A DNA stretch of 64,000 nt from an uncultured Atopobiaceae bacterium (GTDB lineage: Bacteria; Actinomycetota; Coriobacteriia; Coriobacteriales; Atopobiaceae). The stretch spans positions 1 through 64,000 of the forward strand of contig CANQNP010000002.1 of assembly GCA_947625235.1 (NCBI GenBank). Reading direction: 5' to 3'. Shown here piece by piece: positions 56,301 to 64,000 of this stretch (position 1 is the first letter of the stretch; each line of letters opens with the position of its first letter). The translations under genes were made by a program, and so were the position numbers. Under the pieces are notes generated by a model, which was not told the origin of the DNA, did not search any database, and worked only from the letters and a program-made list of their open reading frames with translations.

Positions 56301-58167
56301 AGTGCGTGTCCACGTAGCCGCGATAGTCGTTGATGCCCTTCACGCTCACCGTGGCGATGCCGGGCTTGAGGTTCTTTGAGTAGGCGACCTCGTAGTCCGT
56401 GTCTTGCGTGAGTCGCTGGCCGTTGACAGTGACGGTGACCGGGGGACGGATGTACTCATGCTCGTAATGCACCCTAGGCTCAACGTCGACATGCACGTCG
56501 GCCTCGGTGATGAAATGGTCTTCTGCAACGACGTGTTCGCCCACCATCGCGGCTCTGAGTGCCTTCTCCGCGTCGATTGCGCCCGCACTCCCCGTCACGC
56601 CCGCACGGACCGCATGGTTTCCGGTGGAAGGAATCTCGTTCACGTTTGTGGTGATGTACTGTATGCACTCCTCGGGCGTGAGGCCGTCTACCTCGGCAAA
56701 CATGGTTGCCGCGATGCCCGCGACGAGCGGCGACGCCATCGACGTGCCGTTCAGCATCGCGTAGCCACCGTCGTTGTACGTGGAGTAGATTTCCTCGCCC
56801 GGCGCGGAGATGTCCTTGGCCTCGTTGTAGTCTGACCAGTACATATCGTCGCCGCTCTTCGAGAGCGCGGTGACAGAGAGGCACGCCTCGTAATCAGAGG
56901 GATAGGACGCGATGGTGTAGGGCCTGCCGAGGCTGTCGCCGTTGCCGCCGGCACACACCGTGAGCACCTTGTAGTCATCCCTGAAGTGGTTGATCTTCTC
57001 CTCGAGCGCCTTGTCGTCGGCGCCCTGGGTGCCGTAACCGCCGACGCTCATGTTGATGACCTTGAGGTCGGTGAGCTTTTCGTCCTTGATGCATTGATCG
57101 AGGTAGTCGTAGGCGGCCACCATCTTCGAGGTGGACGTGGAGCCACTGCCGTTGCTGTCGAAGACCTTGATGGGAAGCACCTTGGCGTTGTAGCTCGTGC
57201 CTGCGCCGCCCACGGCGTTGTCCGCGACGCCCGCGATGATGCCCGCGACGTGCGTGCCATGGCCGTGGACGTCGGTGATCTTCCCCGGCGTGGGGTTTGT
57301 GGGGTTGTAGTACACGTCCGTCATGAGGTCGGTGACGATGTTGCCCTTGAGGTCCGGGTGGTCCGCATAGCAGCCCGTGTCGATCGTTGCGACCGTCACC
57401 CTGTGGTTCGCGCGGCCGATGTCCCATGCCGCGCTCACGTTCGCGCCGGCGTAGCTCGTGGTCGTTTTGTAGGGATACAGGTGGTAAAGCTTGTCGTTCG
57501 CGTTCGCCGGGTCGTTCGTGACGTATTGCACGCTCGCGTTGGCGTCGCTCGTCGCGGCGTTAGCGTCCACGTCCACGCCCGCTGCCGCGGCTTCCTCGGC
57601 CGTGAGCGGGGTCTCCACGTCCTCGAGCAGGTGGTAGACGAAGTTCGGCTGGGCCTCGAGGCCCGATTCTTCGAGCTCGGCCATCGCGGCGTCCGTGGCA
57701 TCGACGTCGGAAAGCGAGATCTTCGCCGTCGTCTCGTCGCCGGCGTCCGCGACGATCTGCACGTCCTTCACGGTGGCGCCCGCGAGTGTGCTCCCCTCTT
57801 CGGGAAGGGCCTCGCCGGGGTCGGCCGTGACGATCACGTCGCCCACGATCTTCTCGTCCACGACGAGGTTGCCCTCGCCGTCGTAGTACGAGCCGTCGGC
57901 GTTCACGCCCGCCACGTTCGTGGCCGCAGAGCTCGCGCTTTCCGCGGAATCCGCCACCGTAGCAGACGCGTTCGGGGCGCTCGGCACCGCTGCGGGAGCG
58001 TCCGTGAGCGCGGAGTTCGGGTTCGTGGAAGTCGGCGCGAGGAGTGCGCCGTCAGGGTGCGCCACCAGCACCACGCCCAGCGTGAGCGCGGTAATCGCCG
58101 CGCAGGCAGCCGATACGAGCGCGGCTCGCCGCTGGGGGTGCCGAGGCTTCAGGTGCCGCGAGAACAT
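53326..58167 (-). CDS. Giant secreted subtilisin-like serine protease 1
   Basis: This 1,613-residue protein begins with a long basic N-terminus and a signal-anchor-like helix (about 20-37). An I9-like propeptide region ends in EAQPNFVYHLLE (about 170-183). The S8 domain follows, with catalytic Asp263 in VATIDTGCYADHPDL, His303 in VHGHGTHVAGIIAG, Asn409 in CAGGNGDS and Ser476 in NGTSMASPLVAG. The rest is Ig-like repeats, a Big-2 domain (VDIEPSTVTMKAGDTRQLTA), a Gly/Ser linker (about 54320-54430) and C-terminal RYYNKWSGAHLFT-type repeats. No sorting signal is visible. ATG 58167 follows AAAGGAGTCCC. It is 181 bases from its tandem paralogue. Confidence 0.92.
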   Translation of the reverse strand: MFSRHLKPRHPQRRAALVSAACAAITALTLGVVLVAHPDGALLAPTSTNPNSALTDAPAAVPSAPNASATVADSAESASSAATNVAGVNADGSYYDGEGNLVVDEKIVGDVIVTADPGEALPEEGSTLAGATVKDVQIVADAGDETTAKISLSDVDATDAAMAELEESGLEAQPNFVYHLLEDVETPLTAEEAAAAGVDVDANAATSDANASVQYVTNDPANANDKLYHLYPYKTTTSYAGANVSAAWDIGRANHRVTVATIDTGCYADHPDLKGNIVTDLMTDVYYNPTNPTPGKITDVHGHGTHVAGIIAGVADNAVGGAGTSYNAKVLPIKVFDSNGSGSTSTSKMVAAYDYLDQCIKDEKLTDLKVINMSVGGYGTQGADDKALEEKINHFRDDYKVLTVCAGGNGDSLGRPYTIASYPSDYEACLSVTALSKSGDDMYWSDYNEAKDISAPGEEIYSTYNDGGYAMLNGTSMASPLVAGIAATMFAEVDGLTPEECIQYITTNVNEIPSTGNHAVRAGVTGSAGAIDAEKALRAAMVGEHVVAEDHFITEADVHVDVEPRVHYEHEYIRPPVTVTVNGQRLTQDTDYEVAYSKNLKPGIATVSVKGINDYRGYVDTHFEIWIANDERISLGEDNTDIIIENMPKEYTFNNVYFEPQPTVKQQNELLILDEDYTLSYENNKDATHGSPATVTITGIGVYTGTRTLTFDIAQAKGSMNLDSQVHHEKIELVGGGDPYDEHIFCSPTMKFTVKSEDPGVAEAKVVSEYQNLIKVVYNTIHIEPKGEGETTVTLGIDPEGNYKPGQTIKITVKVRDPNRDLSNATIAAVPDQEYKPGGVKPKPEVTLGETKLQEGKDFTYSWSFFDRAGTAYVYAKGMGGYTGETHRSYVILPAKATLNLGATQLDLNAGDSRTIDVTYKGTNSLPIVDVSNTSPNVAEVSLAEAYPTSRLTVNAKSEGTAIITLNVSPWGNYSGAEAKLAVVVGGQTVHVSQVDIEPSTVTMKAGDTRQLTAKITPANAIEQDVTWKISGDGIATIDSTGKLTASKPGNTSVTAEVGGKSATCQVKIEENTDQAKKGDISGALVFDVQPSYPYTGHAINPTPEIWLNGHELQKSADYTLSYAENTNAGTGYIYARGANGYTGERVISFEITPAKTTLTATKGWTGNLKVGASGTITVSGASTQLAAKSSATGVATVKAQGTSSVTVTPIAAGDATITITCPADQNHESGSTTVEVHVEAATTPGGTTPGGSGGGSSSGGSSGSSSGSSGSGSGGTGSSTTPTPGGTSTPEPPKGEESDAGQMREEVVAPSTIEDINKASGTVAEVSAAPSTSSGSDEDSGDVTWTVAIADEEAPVEKVSDGPVKGIVTALQSSKAETVQLVGNAQISITLTGASSRDIEAFCERCVNEALAKAVRTQAATGHTASELANASFQLAITCADGSTATHTVRFTAPTTDPHANEVAVHRYYNKWSGAHLFTADEEECKDLEKAGWIFEHIGWYAPKSGEPVYRLYNPYNFDHYYTKGYGEAKDLVDNHGWRWDFKGEPAFYSVDATRAKSAAYPIYQLFNHYVTEGTHHWTTDYSDEYLPRITDGWEGEGEKFYASSLPEKTDK

Positions 58168-58298
58168 GGGACTCCTTTCGTCGCCCACTCAGTGGAGGAG
58201 CATGGGAAGAGCGTACGTCCCGCGCCCGAGAATGGGCGTGCGATCGAGCGCGGGGGAGCGCGGGTGTCGCCTAAGGCAGCACGAACGCGCGGGGAGCA

Positions 58299-58331
58299 GC
58301 GCTGGGAGCGGAAGCACTCCGCTCCCAGCGC
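58299..58331 (-). terminator. Strong hairpin between the two subtilase genes
   Basis: GCGCTGGGAGCGGA and TCCGCTCCCAGCGC form a perfect 14-base-pair stem with a 5-base loop, 18 bases after the stop of the second subtilase. It probably ends that transcript, although T residues after it are few. No promoter for the downstream subtilase was recognisable in the remaining gap. Confidence 0.65.
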
Positions 58332-58348
58332 CGCTCAAGATCGAGTCT

Positions 58349-61300
58349 TTACTTCTTCGCCGACGGCAGGGAAGACGCGTAGAACTTCACGTTCTCGCCG
58401 ATCCAGCCCAAATCCGTGTTGTCTTTGTACTCCTTGTACTCGGTCGTCCACATGTGCGTGCCGACCTTCTCGTAGGGGTTGTAGAGCTGGTAGATGGGGT
58501 AGGCCTTAGTCGCCGCGTTCGTCGGGGTGACGGTGTAGAAGAGCGGCTTACCGTCCTCGTCCCACTGCCAGCCTGCTTTCAGGAGCTTCTGCGCCTCGTC
58601 GTCGTAGTCCATCGTGTAGTAATGGTCCCCACTCCAATGGTTGTAGAGCCGATAGACCGGCTTGCCGGCACTCGGATCAGTGGGCGAGTACCAGGCGATG
58701 TCCTCCTGTAACCAGCCATGGATCGGAAGATCGTCGTACTCCTGCTTGTTCGTGGTGAAGAGGTGCTCGCCACTCCAATGGTTGTAGAGGCGGTAGACCG
58801 GGATCTCCTGCACGGGCGTCGTCGAACCGGGCGCGGTGAAGCGCACGGTGTGCGTGGCGGTGGAGCCGTCGGCGCAGGTGATGGTGAGCTGGAAGCTCGT
58901 GTTCGCGAGGTCGCCCGCGTCCTTGGTGGTCGTGGCCTGCGTGCGCACGCCGTGCGCAAGCGCCCAGTCGACGCACTTCTGGCAGAACTCCTCGATTTGC
59001 CTCGCGGAGGCGCTCGACAGCGTGATCGAGATCTGCGCGTTGCCCACGAGCTGGGCGGTTTCCGCCTTCGTGTTCTTGACGAGTGCGGTCACGATGCCCT
59101 TCACGGGGCCGTCGGAGACCTCCTTCACCGGCGCCTCCTCATCGGCGATGGCCACCGTCCAGGTGACGTCGCTCGACGCCGTCTCGGAGCTGCCGCTCGC
59201 CACGGGCTCGGCCGTCACCTCAGCCACCGTGCCGGAGGCCTTGTTGACGTCCTCGACCGTGCTCGGCGCAACGACCTCCTCCTGCACCTGCTTGGCCTCG
59301 GTCTCCTCGGTCTCGGTGCCAGTGCCGCCACCGGCACCGCCGCCAGAGCCACCGGTGCCACCACCAGTGCCACCACCGGTGCTGCCACCGCTCGGCCCGC
59401 TCGGCAGGGCGCCGCCACCGCCCGCAGGAGGCGTGGGCGAGGACTTCTTGCTCACCGTGATCGGGATCTCAATCGAGCCAGGTTCGTAGTTGTTGTTCCC
59501 CGCCACGTTGACCGTGAGCGAGGCGCTCCCCGGCGCCTTCGCGGTGATCTTGAGCGAGGCCGTGCTCGGATACGCCCCGCCCTCAGCGACGGGATCGTTT
59601 CCGCTCAGCTCGCAGTCCACGAGGCTCTGGGTAGTGTTCGTCACCGTAATCGCGCCGGTCACGTTCGAGAGCTTGATCGTTTTCGACTCGCCCTCGGTGA
59701 GGGACGTGATCGTTTCCGCGGAAAGCGGGTTATCGCCCTTGTTGATCGTGAAGGAGACGTCGATGGGCTCCTTTCCGCCGCCCTCCCACGAGGTGTAGAA
59801 ACCATCCGTGTCGAGCGTGGCGGTCACCGTGTAGGTGCCCACGTTCACGGCGGTGGCGTTCAGGCCGTTCAGGGTTACGGCGTCGGTGGAGGAGAGCTTG
59901 TAGCCCTCGCCCGCCACGAGGCCCTCGATGGATGTCTCTTTGTACTTGAGGCCGTCCTTCGCCGTGGGCGGCGTGGCGACGCCATCCTTCACTTCGACGC
60001 GGATGGTCTCGGTCTTTTGGGCGTGGTTGCTATCGCCGGGGTCGGTAATCTGGACCTTCGCGGAACCGACGGATTGAGGCGTGATCGTAACGCCCGTCGG
60101 CGTACCGCCGGGGCCATTCGCGAAAGCAGCGCTCACCACGTCGTTGTGGTCGGTTTGTGGTGCGAGGAGATCCACCGAACCGCTATACGTGAAGGGGATG
60201 GTCACTGCCTTGTTTTGCGTTTCCCAGCGCTTGAAGGTGTGCTCGGTTTCCTTCACATCGAGCGTGCTCGACGCCTTCTCGATGGTGATGTCGTAGGTGC
60301 GAGGACCAGCGGGCGCGCTATCCCATCCATAGCCTTGCTCGGGCGTCGCGATGATGTGGTAGGTGCCCGCATTCGTGGCCACGGCGCCTTGGGCGGTTAT
60401 CTTCGCACCCTCGATGCTCTCGTCGCCGAAGGAGAGCGTGTAGTGGTCTCCCTTCGGAACAAGCGTCTTCGGGCTTCCGTCGTAGATGTACGACGTCGCC
60501 GTGCTCATCGGCGCGGCGATCTGCTGCTCCGCCACGTTGATGTTGAGGGTCTTCGTTCCGGCTTCGTAGTTGTCGTTACCCGCCGCATCCACCTCGACGA
60601 TGGCTTCGCCGGCCTTCTTCGGGGTGACCGTAATCTGGTTCCCGTCCCCGCTGATCATGACTTCGGCCACGCCATCGTTCTTGGTGGTCTTGATCGTCGG
60701 AGTGATGCTCTCATCGTGGGTGACGTTTACGGTCTGCGCCTGCTTGCCCTCTTCCTCCCAGAAGTTGAACTGCAGGTGCTCGGCGCTCAGCGCAAGGCTG
60801 CTCGGCGCCTTCCCGATCTTGAAGTTGAGCGTGCGCGAGCCGGTGTAGTTTCCCGTGAAGTTGAGCTTCGCCGTGGCCTTCGCCTCGCCATTCGTCACAT
60901 TGGTGTTGTTGCCGTATTTGATCGTGTAGTCCGTGCCATTCGCAAGCGTCATGCCGCTCTTGAATTGCACGGACGTGTCCGGCGTCACGGGATCGCCGTG
61001 GTTGTACGTCGCGTTCTCGATCGGCGCGACCGTGAGGCGCGCGGCATCCACCGGCTTGACCGTCACCGTCACGTCGCGTGGAGCCGCCGAGGACGGCGTA
61101 TAGGCGCCGCCATCAAACACGTCGGCGCTATAGGTGGGCTCGATCGTGAAGTGGTAGGTGGCCGCCGCGGTGACCATGGCATTGCCCGTCGTGGCGTCGA
61201 TGTAGGCGCTCTCGGTTTGGTCGCCCGTGCCGAGCTTGATGGTGTACCCATCTCCCGCGAGGAGGCCAGGCTGCGCGACGCCCGCGAAGTCGATCGTGGT

Positions 61301-64000
61301 GTCGCTCGGATACGACGCGCTTACCGTCTGCTTCTCGGAATCCTTGGTGATTTGCACCTCCACCGTGGCCTTTGCGGCGGTGTAGTTGGTGCCGGCATCT
61401 GCACTGACGGCGACCGTAGCCTTGTCGGCAGTCTCCCCCGTGCCCTTGGTGATGGTGAGGGTGTAGACGCCATTCGTCGCGCTCGGCGAAATGCTCGCGT
61501 TCACCGCACCGCTCGAATCGGCACTCGCCGTGAGCTCACCATCGCCGCCGTAGACCACCTCCACGGTCGTCTCGTTGGAGCTGCTTGGCAGTGCCACGAT
61601 CGAGGCCTGCGGCGCGAGCGTGGGCTCGATCGGCGTGATCTCCCACGTCACGTCGCGCGTCGCAGATTCGTTGTCGCTCCAGGTGTAGCCAGCGTTGAGC
61701 TGGAGCTTCGCCGTATAGGTCTTCGCATCTTTGCCGCTCGCGTCGCCCGTGACGGTGTAGACGCCCTCGACCTCGGGAATGCCCACCTGCTCTTGGCCGT
61801 TGTAGGGGATCTCCACGTTCGTGGGAGGCTGGACGGTCTTATCCGCCGCGCCCTCGCCGACGATCTCGAAGGTCCGCGAGATCGTACCGGCGTAGTCGCC
61901 CACGCCCGTCACGGAGACCGTGGCTCGGCCGGACTCGGTGTTGTTCGCGTAGGAGAGCGAGTAATCCTGCCCCGCCGTGAGCACGCGCCCGTCATAGGTG
62001 ACGGTCGGCAGCGGCTTCGCCACGCCGTTCTTCAGCTGCTGGTTCGCAATGGCGGTGATGCCACCGCGGCTCACGAGGTCGTAGCGGATGTCGAAGCTCA
62101 GGCGCGCGGTGCCGCGGTAGCTGCCCTTGCCGACCACCGTCACCTGCGCGGTCCCCACCTGCGTGTTCTTCGAGTACGTGACGGTGTAGTCCGTCTCGGG
62201 ACCCGCGGTCTCGCCATCCTCGTTCACCACCGTCACGGCGGGGGTGAGCGCTGATCCGGTGTACATGAGCTCGGCGGGAACCGTGATGGTGCACTGGCTC
62301 AGGTAGTGCTCCACGCCCTCGTACTGCGTTTGGAGCCACTTCAGGGAAGCCTGTCCGTCAACCGCGCCCGCGCTTCCGGTGTTGCGCGCGCGGTCGCCCT
62401 GGAACGGGATCTTGTGCGCACCCTTCTTGATGGCGGTCTCGATGTCGGTCGCCGAGGCGCTGGGATAGGCCTCGTAGAGGAAGGCCGCGATGCCCGCCAC
62501 GAGCGGCGACGCCATGGAGGTGCCGGTGTCCTCCGCGTAGGCGTCGCGATAGCCGCCCTTGTACGTGGAGAGGATGCCCTCGCCCGGCGCGCTGATGTCC
62601 TTCTTCATGTTGTAGTCGGACCACGTGGAATCGCCGCCCGTGCTATTCAGGCTCGTGACGGAGAGCACGTTGTCGTAGTCGGAGGGGTAGCTCGGGGCGG
62701 TGATGGGGTTGCCGTAGTCGTCGCCGTTGCCACCGGCTGCCACCGTGAGCACGTCGTGCTGGGTGTAGAGGTGCGTGATTTTCTCTTGGAGGATGTCGTC
62801 GTCCTCGCTCTTCCCATAGCCGCCAAGGCTCATGTTGATGACCTTGAGGTCGGGCACGTCGCCGTCCTCGATGAGCTTGTCGAGGTAGTCGAAGGCGGCG
62901 ATGAGGTCGGTGCTCTCGGCCATGCGCCCGAGGTCGTCGAAGACCTTGATGGGCAGGATCTTCACCTTCCCGTCGTCAGTCGCCTTGCTCGCGCCGGCCA
63001 CGCCGAGCCCGTTATCCACCTGCGCGCCGACGATGCCGCACACGTGCGTGCCGTGGCCCTGGCCATCCATCATGTAGAGCGCGCCCGCGGGGTAGTCCCT
63101 GTGGAAGATGTCGCGCGTGTGCTCCTGGTCGATGACGTTCACGAGGTCCTCGTGGTTCATCACGCAGCCCGTGTCGATGACGGCAACCGTCACGCTCCCG
63201 AGCTCCTCGCCCTTCGCGAGATCCCACATGCTGAAGACGCTCGCGCCGGACTTGTTGTTCGTGGGGCCGCTCGTGGTGCTCGCCACGTTCGACACGTAAT
63301 CGTAGAGGTGGTACTGCTCGACGGACTTGGGGTCGTTCGTCCTCGGCTCGGGGGTATCGGCGTCCATGGCGGTGAAGCCGCTCGGAAACTCCACGCCGAA
63401 GGCCTCGGCGAGACCCGTGAGGACGGGGTTGTCGGCGGCGCTCATGGGCTGCGCGCCCTCGGATGCAGCCGCGGCGGCATTGGGGTCGGTGATCTTGAAC
63501 GTGGCGGTCTTCGTGCCCGTGTAGTTGCGCTCGGTTGCAGAGATCGTCACGGTCACGGTGCCCGTAGTCGTGTGCTGCGGGCTGTAGCTCACCGTGTACT
63601 CAGCCGGGGACACCACGACTCCGTTGACGCTAAGCTCGAGGTCCTCCTGATAGACGGGATCCCCGGTAGCGGGTTTGTCCTCCACGCCGGACACCTCAGC
63701 CGCGTTCAGGTTCACCTTGCCGATCGTCCATTTGATGAGCTTCGGCTCGCGATCGCCGAGCTCGTCCCATGCCGCCGTCTCGTCGGTCAGCGTGGCCTTC
63801 ACCCAGTAATCCCCGGCGTTCAGGCCAACGGAGTTGCTCGCGTTATCGCCCGTAGTGGGCACGGAGGGGCCAGAGAGCGTGTAGCCGTCGCCCTTCCTCA
63901 CGCCCACCTGGAGCTGGCCGTTGAAGGTGAGGCCCGTCACCGCCTCGGGAGGCGTCACGATGTTCTTCGCGCCCGCGTCCTTCACCACGTTGAAGTAGAA
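58349..64000 (-). CDS. Giant subtilisin-like serine protease 2 (partial)
   Basis: At least 1,883 residues are visible and the frame is open to the right edge, so the N-terminus is missing. Ig-like repeats lie before the protease domain (about 63990-63480). The S8 domain (about 63320-62400) has Asp in VAVIDTGCVMNHEDL, His in GQGHGTHVCGIVGA, Asn in AAGGNGDDYG and Ser in TGTSMASPLVAGIA, all intact. About ten more Ig-like repeats follow (YxxNTxxGxAxVTVxGxGxYxGT pattern), then a Gly-rich linker (about 59320-59400) and a block near-identical to protease 1 (ITCADGSTATHTVRFTAP). C-terminal VYRLYNHWSGEHLFTT repeats end it. It is a paralogue of the neighbouring protease. Confidence 0.92.
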   Translation of the reverse strand, partial: FYFNVVKDAGAKNIVTPPEAVTGLTFNGQLQVGVRKGDGYTLSGPSVPTTGDNASNSVGLNAGDYWVKATLTDETAAWDELGDREPKLIKWTIGKVNLNAAEVSGVEDKPATGDPVYQEDLELSVNGVVVSPAEYTVSYSPQHTTTGTVTVTISATERNYTGTKTATFKITDPNAAAAASEGAQPMSAADNPVLTGLAEAFGVEFPSGFTAMDADTPEPRTNDPKSVEQYHLYDYVSNVASTTSGPTNNKSGASVFSMWDLAKGEELGSVTVAVIDTGCVMNHEDLVNVIDQEHTRDIFHRDYPAGALYMMDGQGHGTHVCGIVGAQVDNGLGVAGASKATDDGKVKILPIKVFDDLGRMAESTDLIAAFDYLDKLIEDGDVPDLKVINMSLGGYGKSEDDDILQEKITHLYTQHDVLTVAAGGNGDDYGNPITAPSYPSDYDNVLSVTSLNSTGGDSTWSDYNMKKDISAPGEGILSTYKGGYRDAYAEDTGTSMASPLVAGIAAFLYEAYPSASATDIETAIKKGAHKIPFQGDRARNTGSAGAVDGQASLKWLQTQYEGVEHYLSQCTITVPAELMYTGSALTPAVTVVNEDGETAGPETDYTVTYSKNTQVGTAQVTVVGKGSYRGTARLSFDIRYDLVSRGGITAIANQQLKNGVAKPLPTVTYDGRVLTAGQDYSLSYANNTESGRATVSVTGVGDYAGTISRTFEIVGEGAADKTVQPPTNVEIPYNGQEQVGIPEVEGVYTVTGDASGKDAKTYTAKLQLNAGYTWSDNESATRDVTWEITPIEPTLAPQASIVALPSSSNETTVEVVYGGDGELTASADSSGAVNASISPSATNGVYTLTITKGTGETADKATVAVSADAGTNYTAAKATVEVQITKDSEKQTVSASYPSDTTIDFAGVAQPGLLAGDGYTIKLGTGDQTESAYIDATTGNAMVTAAATYHFTIEPTYSADVFDGGAYTPSSAAPRDVTVTVKPVDAARLTVAPIENATYNHGDPVTPDTSVQFKSGMTLANGTDYTIKYGNNTNVTNGEAKATAKLNFTGNYTGSRTLNFKIGKAPSSLALSAEHLQFNFWEEEGKQAQTVNVTHDESITPTIKTTKNDGVAEVMISGDGNQITVTPKKAGEAIVEVDAAGNDNYEAGTKTLNINVAEQQIAAPMSTATSYIYDGSPKTLVPKGDHYTLSFGDESIEGAKITAQGAVATNAGTYHIIATPEQGYGWDSAPAGPRTYDITIEKASSTLDVKETEHTFKRWETQNKAVTIPFTYSGSVDLLAPQTDHNDVVSAAFANGPGGTPTGVTITPQSVGSAKVQITDPGDSNHAQKTETIRVEVKDGVATPPTAKDGLKYKETSIEGLVAGEGYKLSSTDAVTLNGLNATAVNVGTYTVTATLDTDGFYTSWEGGGKEPIDVSFTINKGDNPLSAETITSLTEGESKTIKLSNVTGAITVTNTTQSLVDCELSGNDPVAEGGAYPSTASLKITAKAPGSASLTVNVAGNNNYEPGSIEIPITVSKKSSPTPPAGGGGALPSGPSGGSTGGGTGGGTGGSGGGAGGGTGTETEETEAKQVQEEVVAPSTVEDVNKASGTVAEVTAEPVASGSSETASSDVTWTVAIADEEAPVKEVSDGPVKGIVTALVKNTKAETAQLVGNAQISITLSSASARQIEEFCQKCVDWALAHGVRTQATTTKDAGDLANTSFQLTITCADGSTATHTVRFTAPGSTTPVQEIPVYRLYNHWSGEHLFTTNKQEYDDLPIHGWLQEDIAWYSPTDPSAGKPVYRLYNHWSGDHYYTMDYDDEAQKLLKAGWQWDEDGKPLFYTVTPTNAATKAYPIYQLYNPYEKVGTHMWTTEYKEYKDNTDLGWIGENVKFYASSLPSAKK

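Overview
The window looks like the chromosome of a high-GC, Gram-positive actinobacterium, most likely class Coriobacteriia (the Olsenella/Atopobium/Collinsella side). This is inference from GC-rich codon use, GGAGG ribosome binding sites matching the 16S 3' end, a class B sortase inside a purine operon, a B. subtilis-type iron-sulfur PurF, and very large secreted proteins that carry Ig-like repeats and end in RLYNxxSxEHxYT-type repeats. No taxonomic search was possible. Nearly all genes lie on the minus strand.

Layout. 1-2.7 kb: the promoter-proximal part of an rRNA operon (promoter, leader, 16S, a tRNA-free spacer and the 5' end of 23S). 2.7-6.8 kb: a phosphohexomutase homologue with degenerate active-site motifs, galU, a DtxR-type metal regulator and murA. 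6.9-13.8 kb: a complete F1Fo ATP synthase operon with an atpI-like first gene. 13.9-20.3 kb: an rpiB-upp fusion, glpK behind a long hairpin leader, the translation cluster prfA-prmC-tsaC, and a plus-strand protein resembling only the C-terminal part of trigger factor. 20.3-23.3 kb: a long-tailed L31, coaX and a folP-folK fusion. 23.4-28.5 kb: a tightly coupled operon purE-srtB-purF-purM-purN-folE-folPK, which links purine synthesis to the folate cofactor PurN needs. 28.7-36.5 kb: pdxK/pdxY, then purA-degV-purD-NUDIX-ABC exporter-membrane protein. 36.7-40.4 kb: the replication/ribosome block rpsF-ssb-rpsR-rplI and dnaB. 40.6-44.8 kb: four less familiar genes (a DUF4013-like membrane protein with a duplicated tail, an extremely charged helical protein, a hotdog thioesterase and a TRIC/UPF0126 membrane protein with a heptad-repeat tail).

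44.8-45.6 kb holds two tRNA-Ser genes followed by about 550 bases of non-coding DNA built from inverted and direct repeats. Several of these copy the 3' end of the second tRNA-Ser. It is the least explained structure in the window and the best candidate for something undescribed. typA and a small unknown gene follow.

48.2-64 kb is accessory surface biology. A 1,096-residue secreted Ig-like repeat protein and two tandem giant subtilisin-like proteases share the same C-terminal repeat module. Between them lies a small variable island with the remnant of a DUF4143-type ATPase, a Phd/RelE-type toxin-antitoxin pair and several palindromic repeats. The second protease runs off the right edge of the window.
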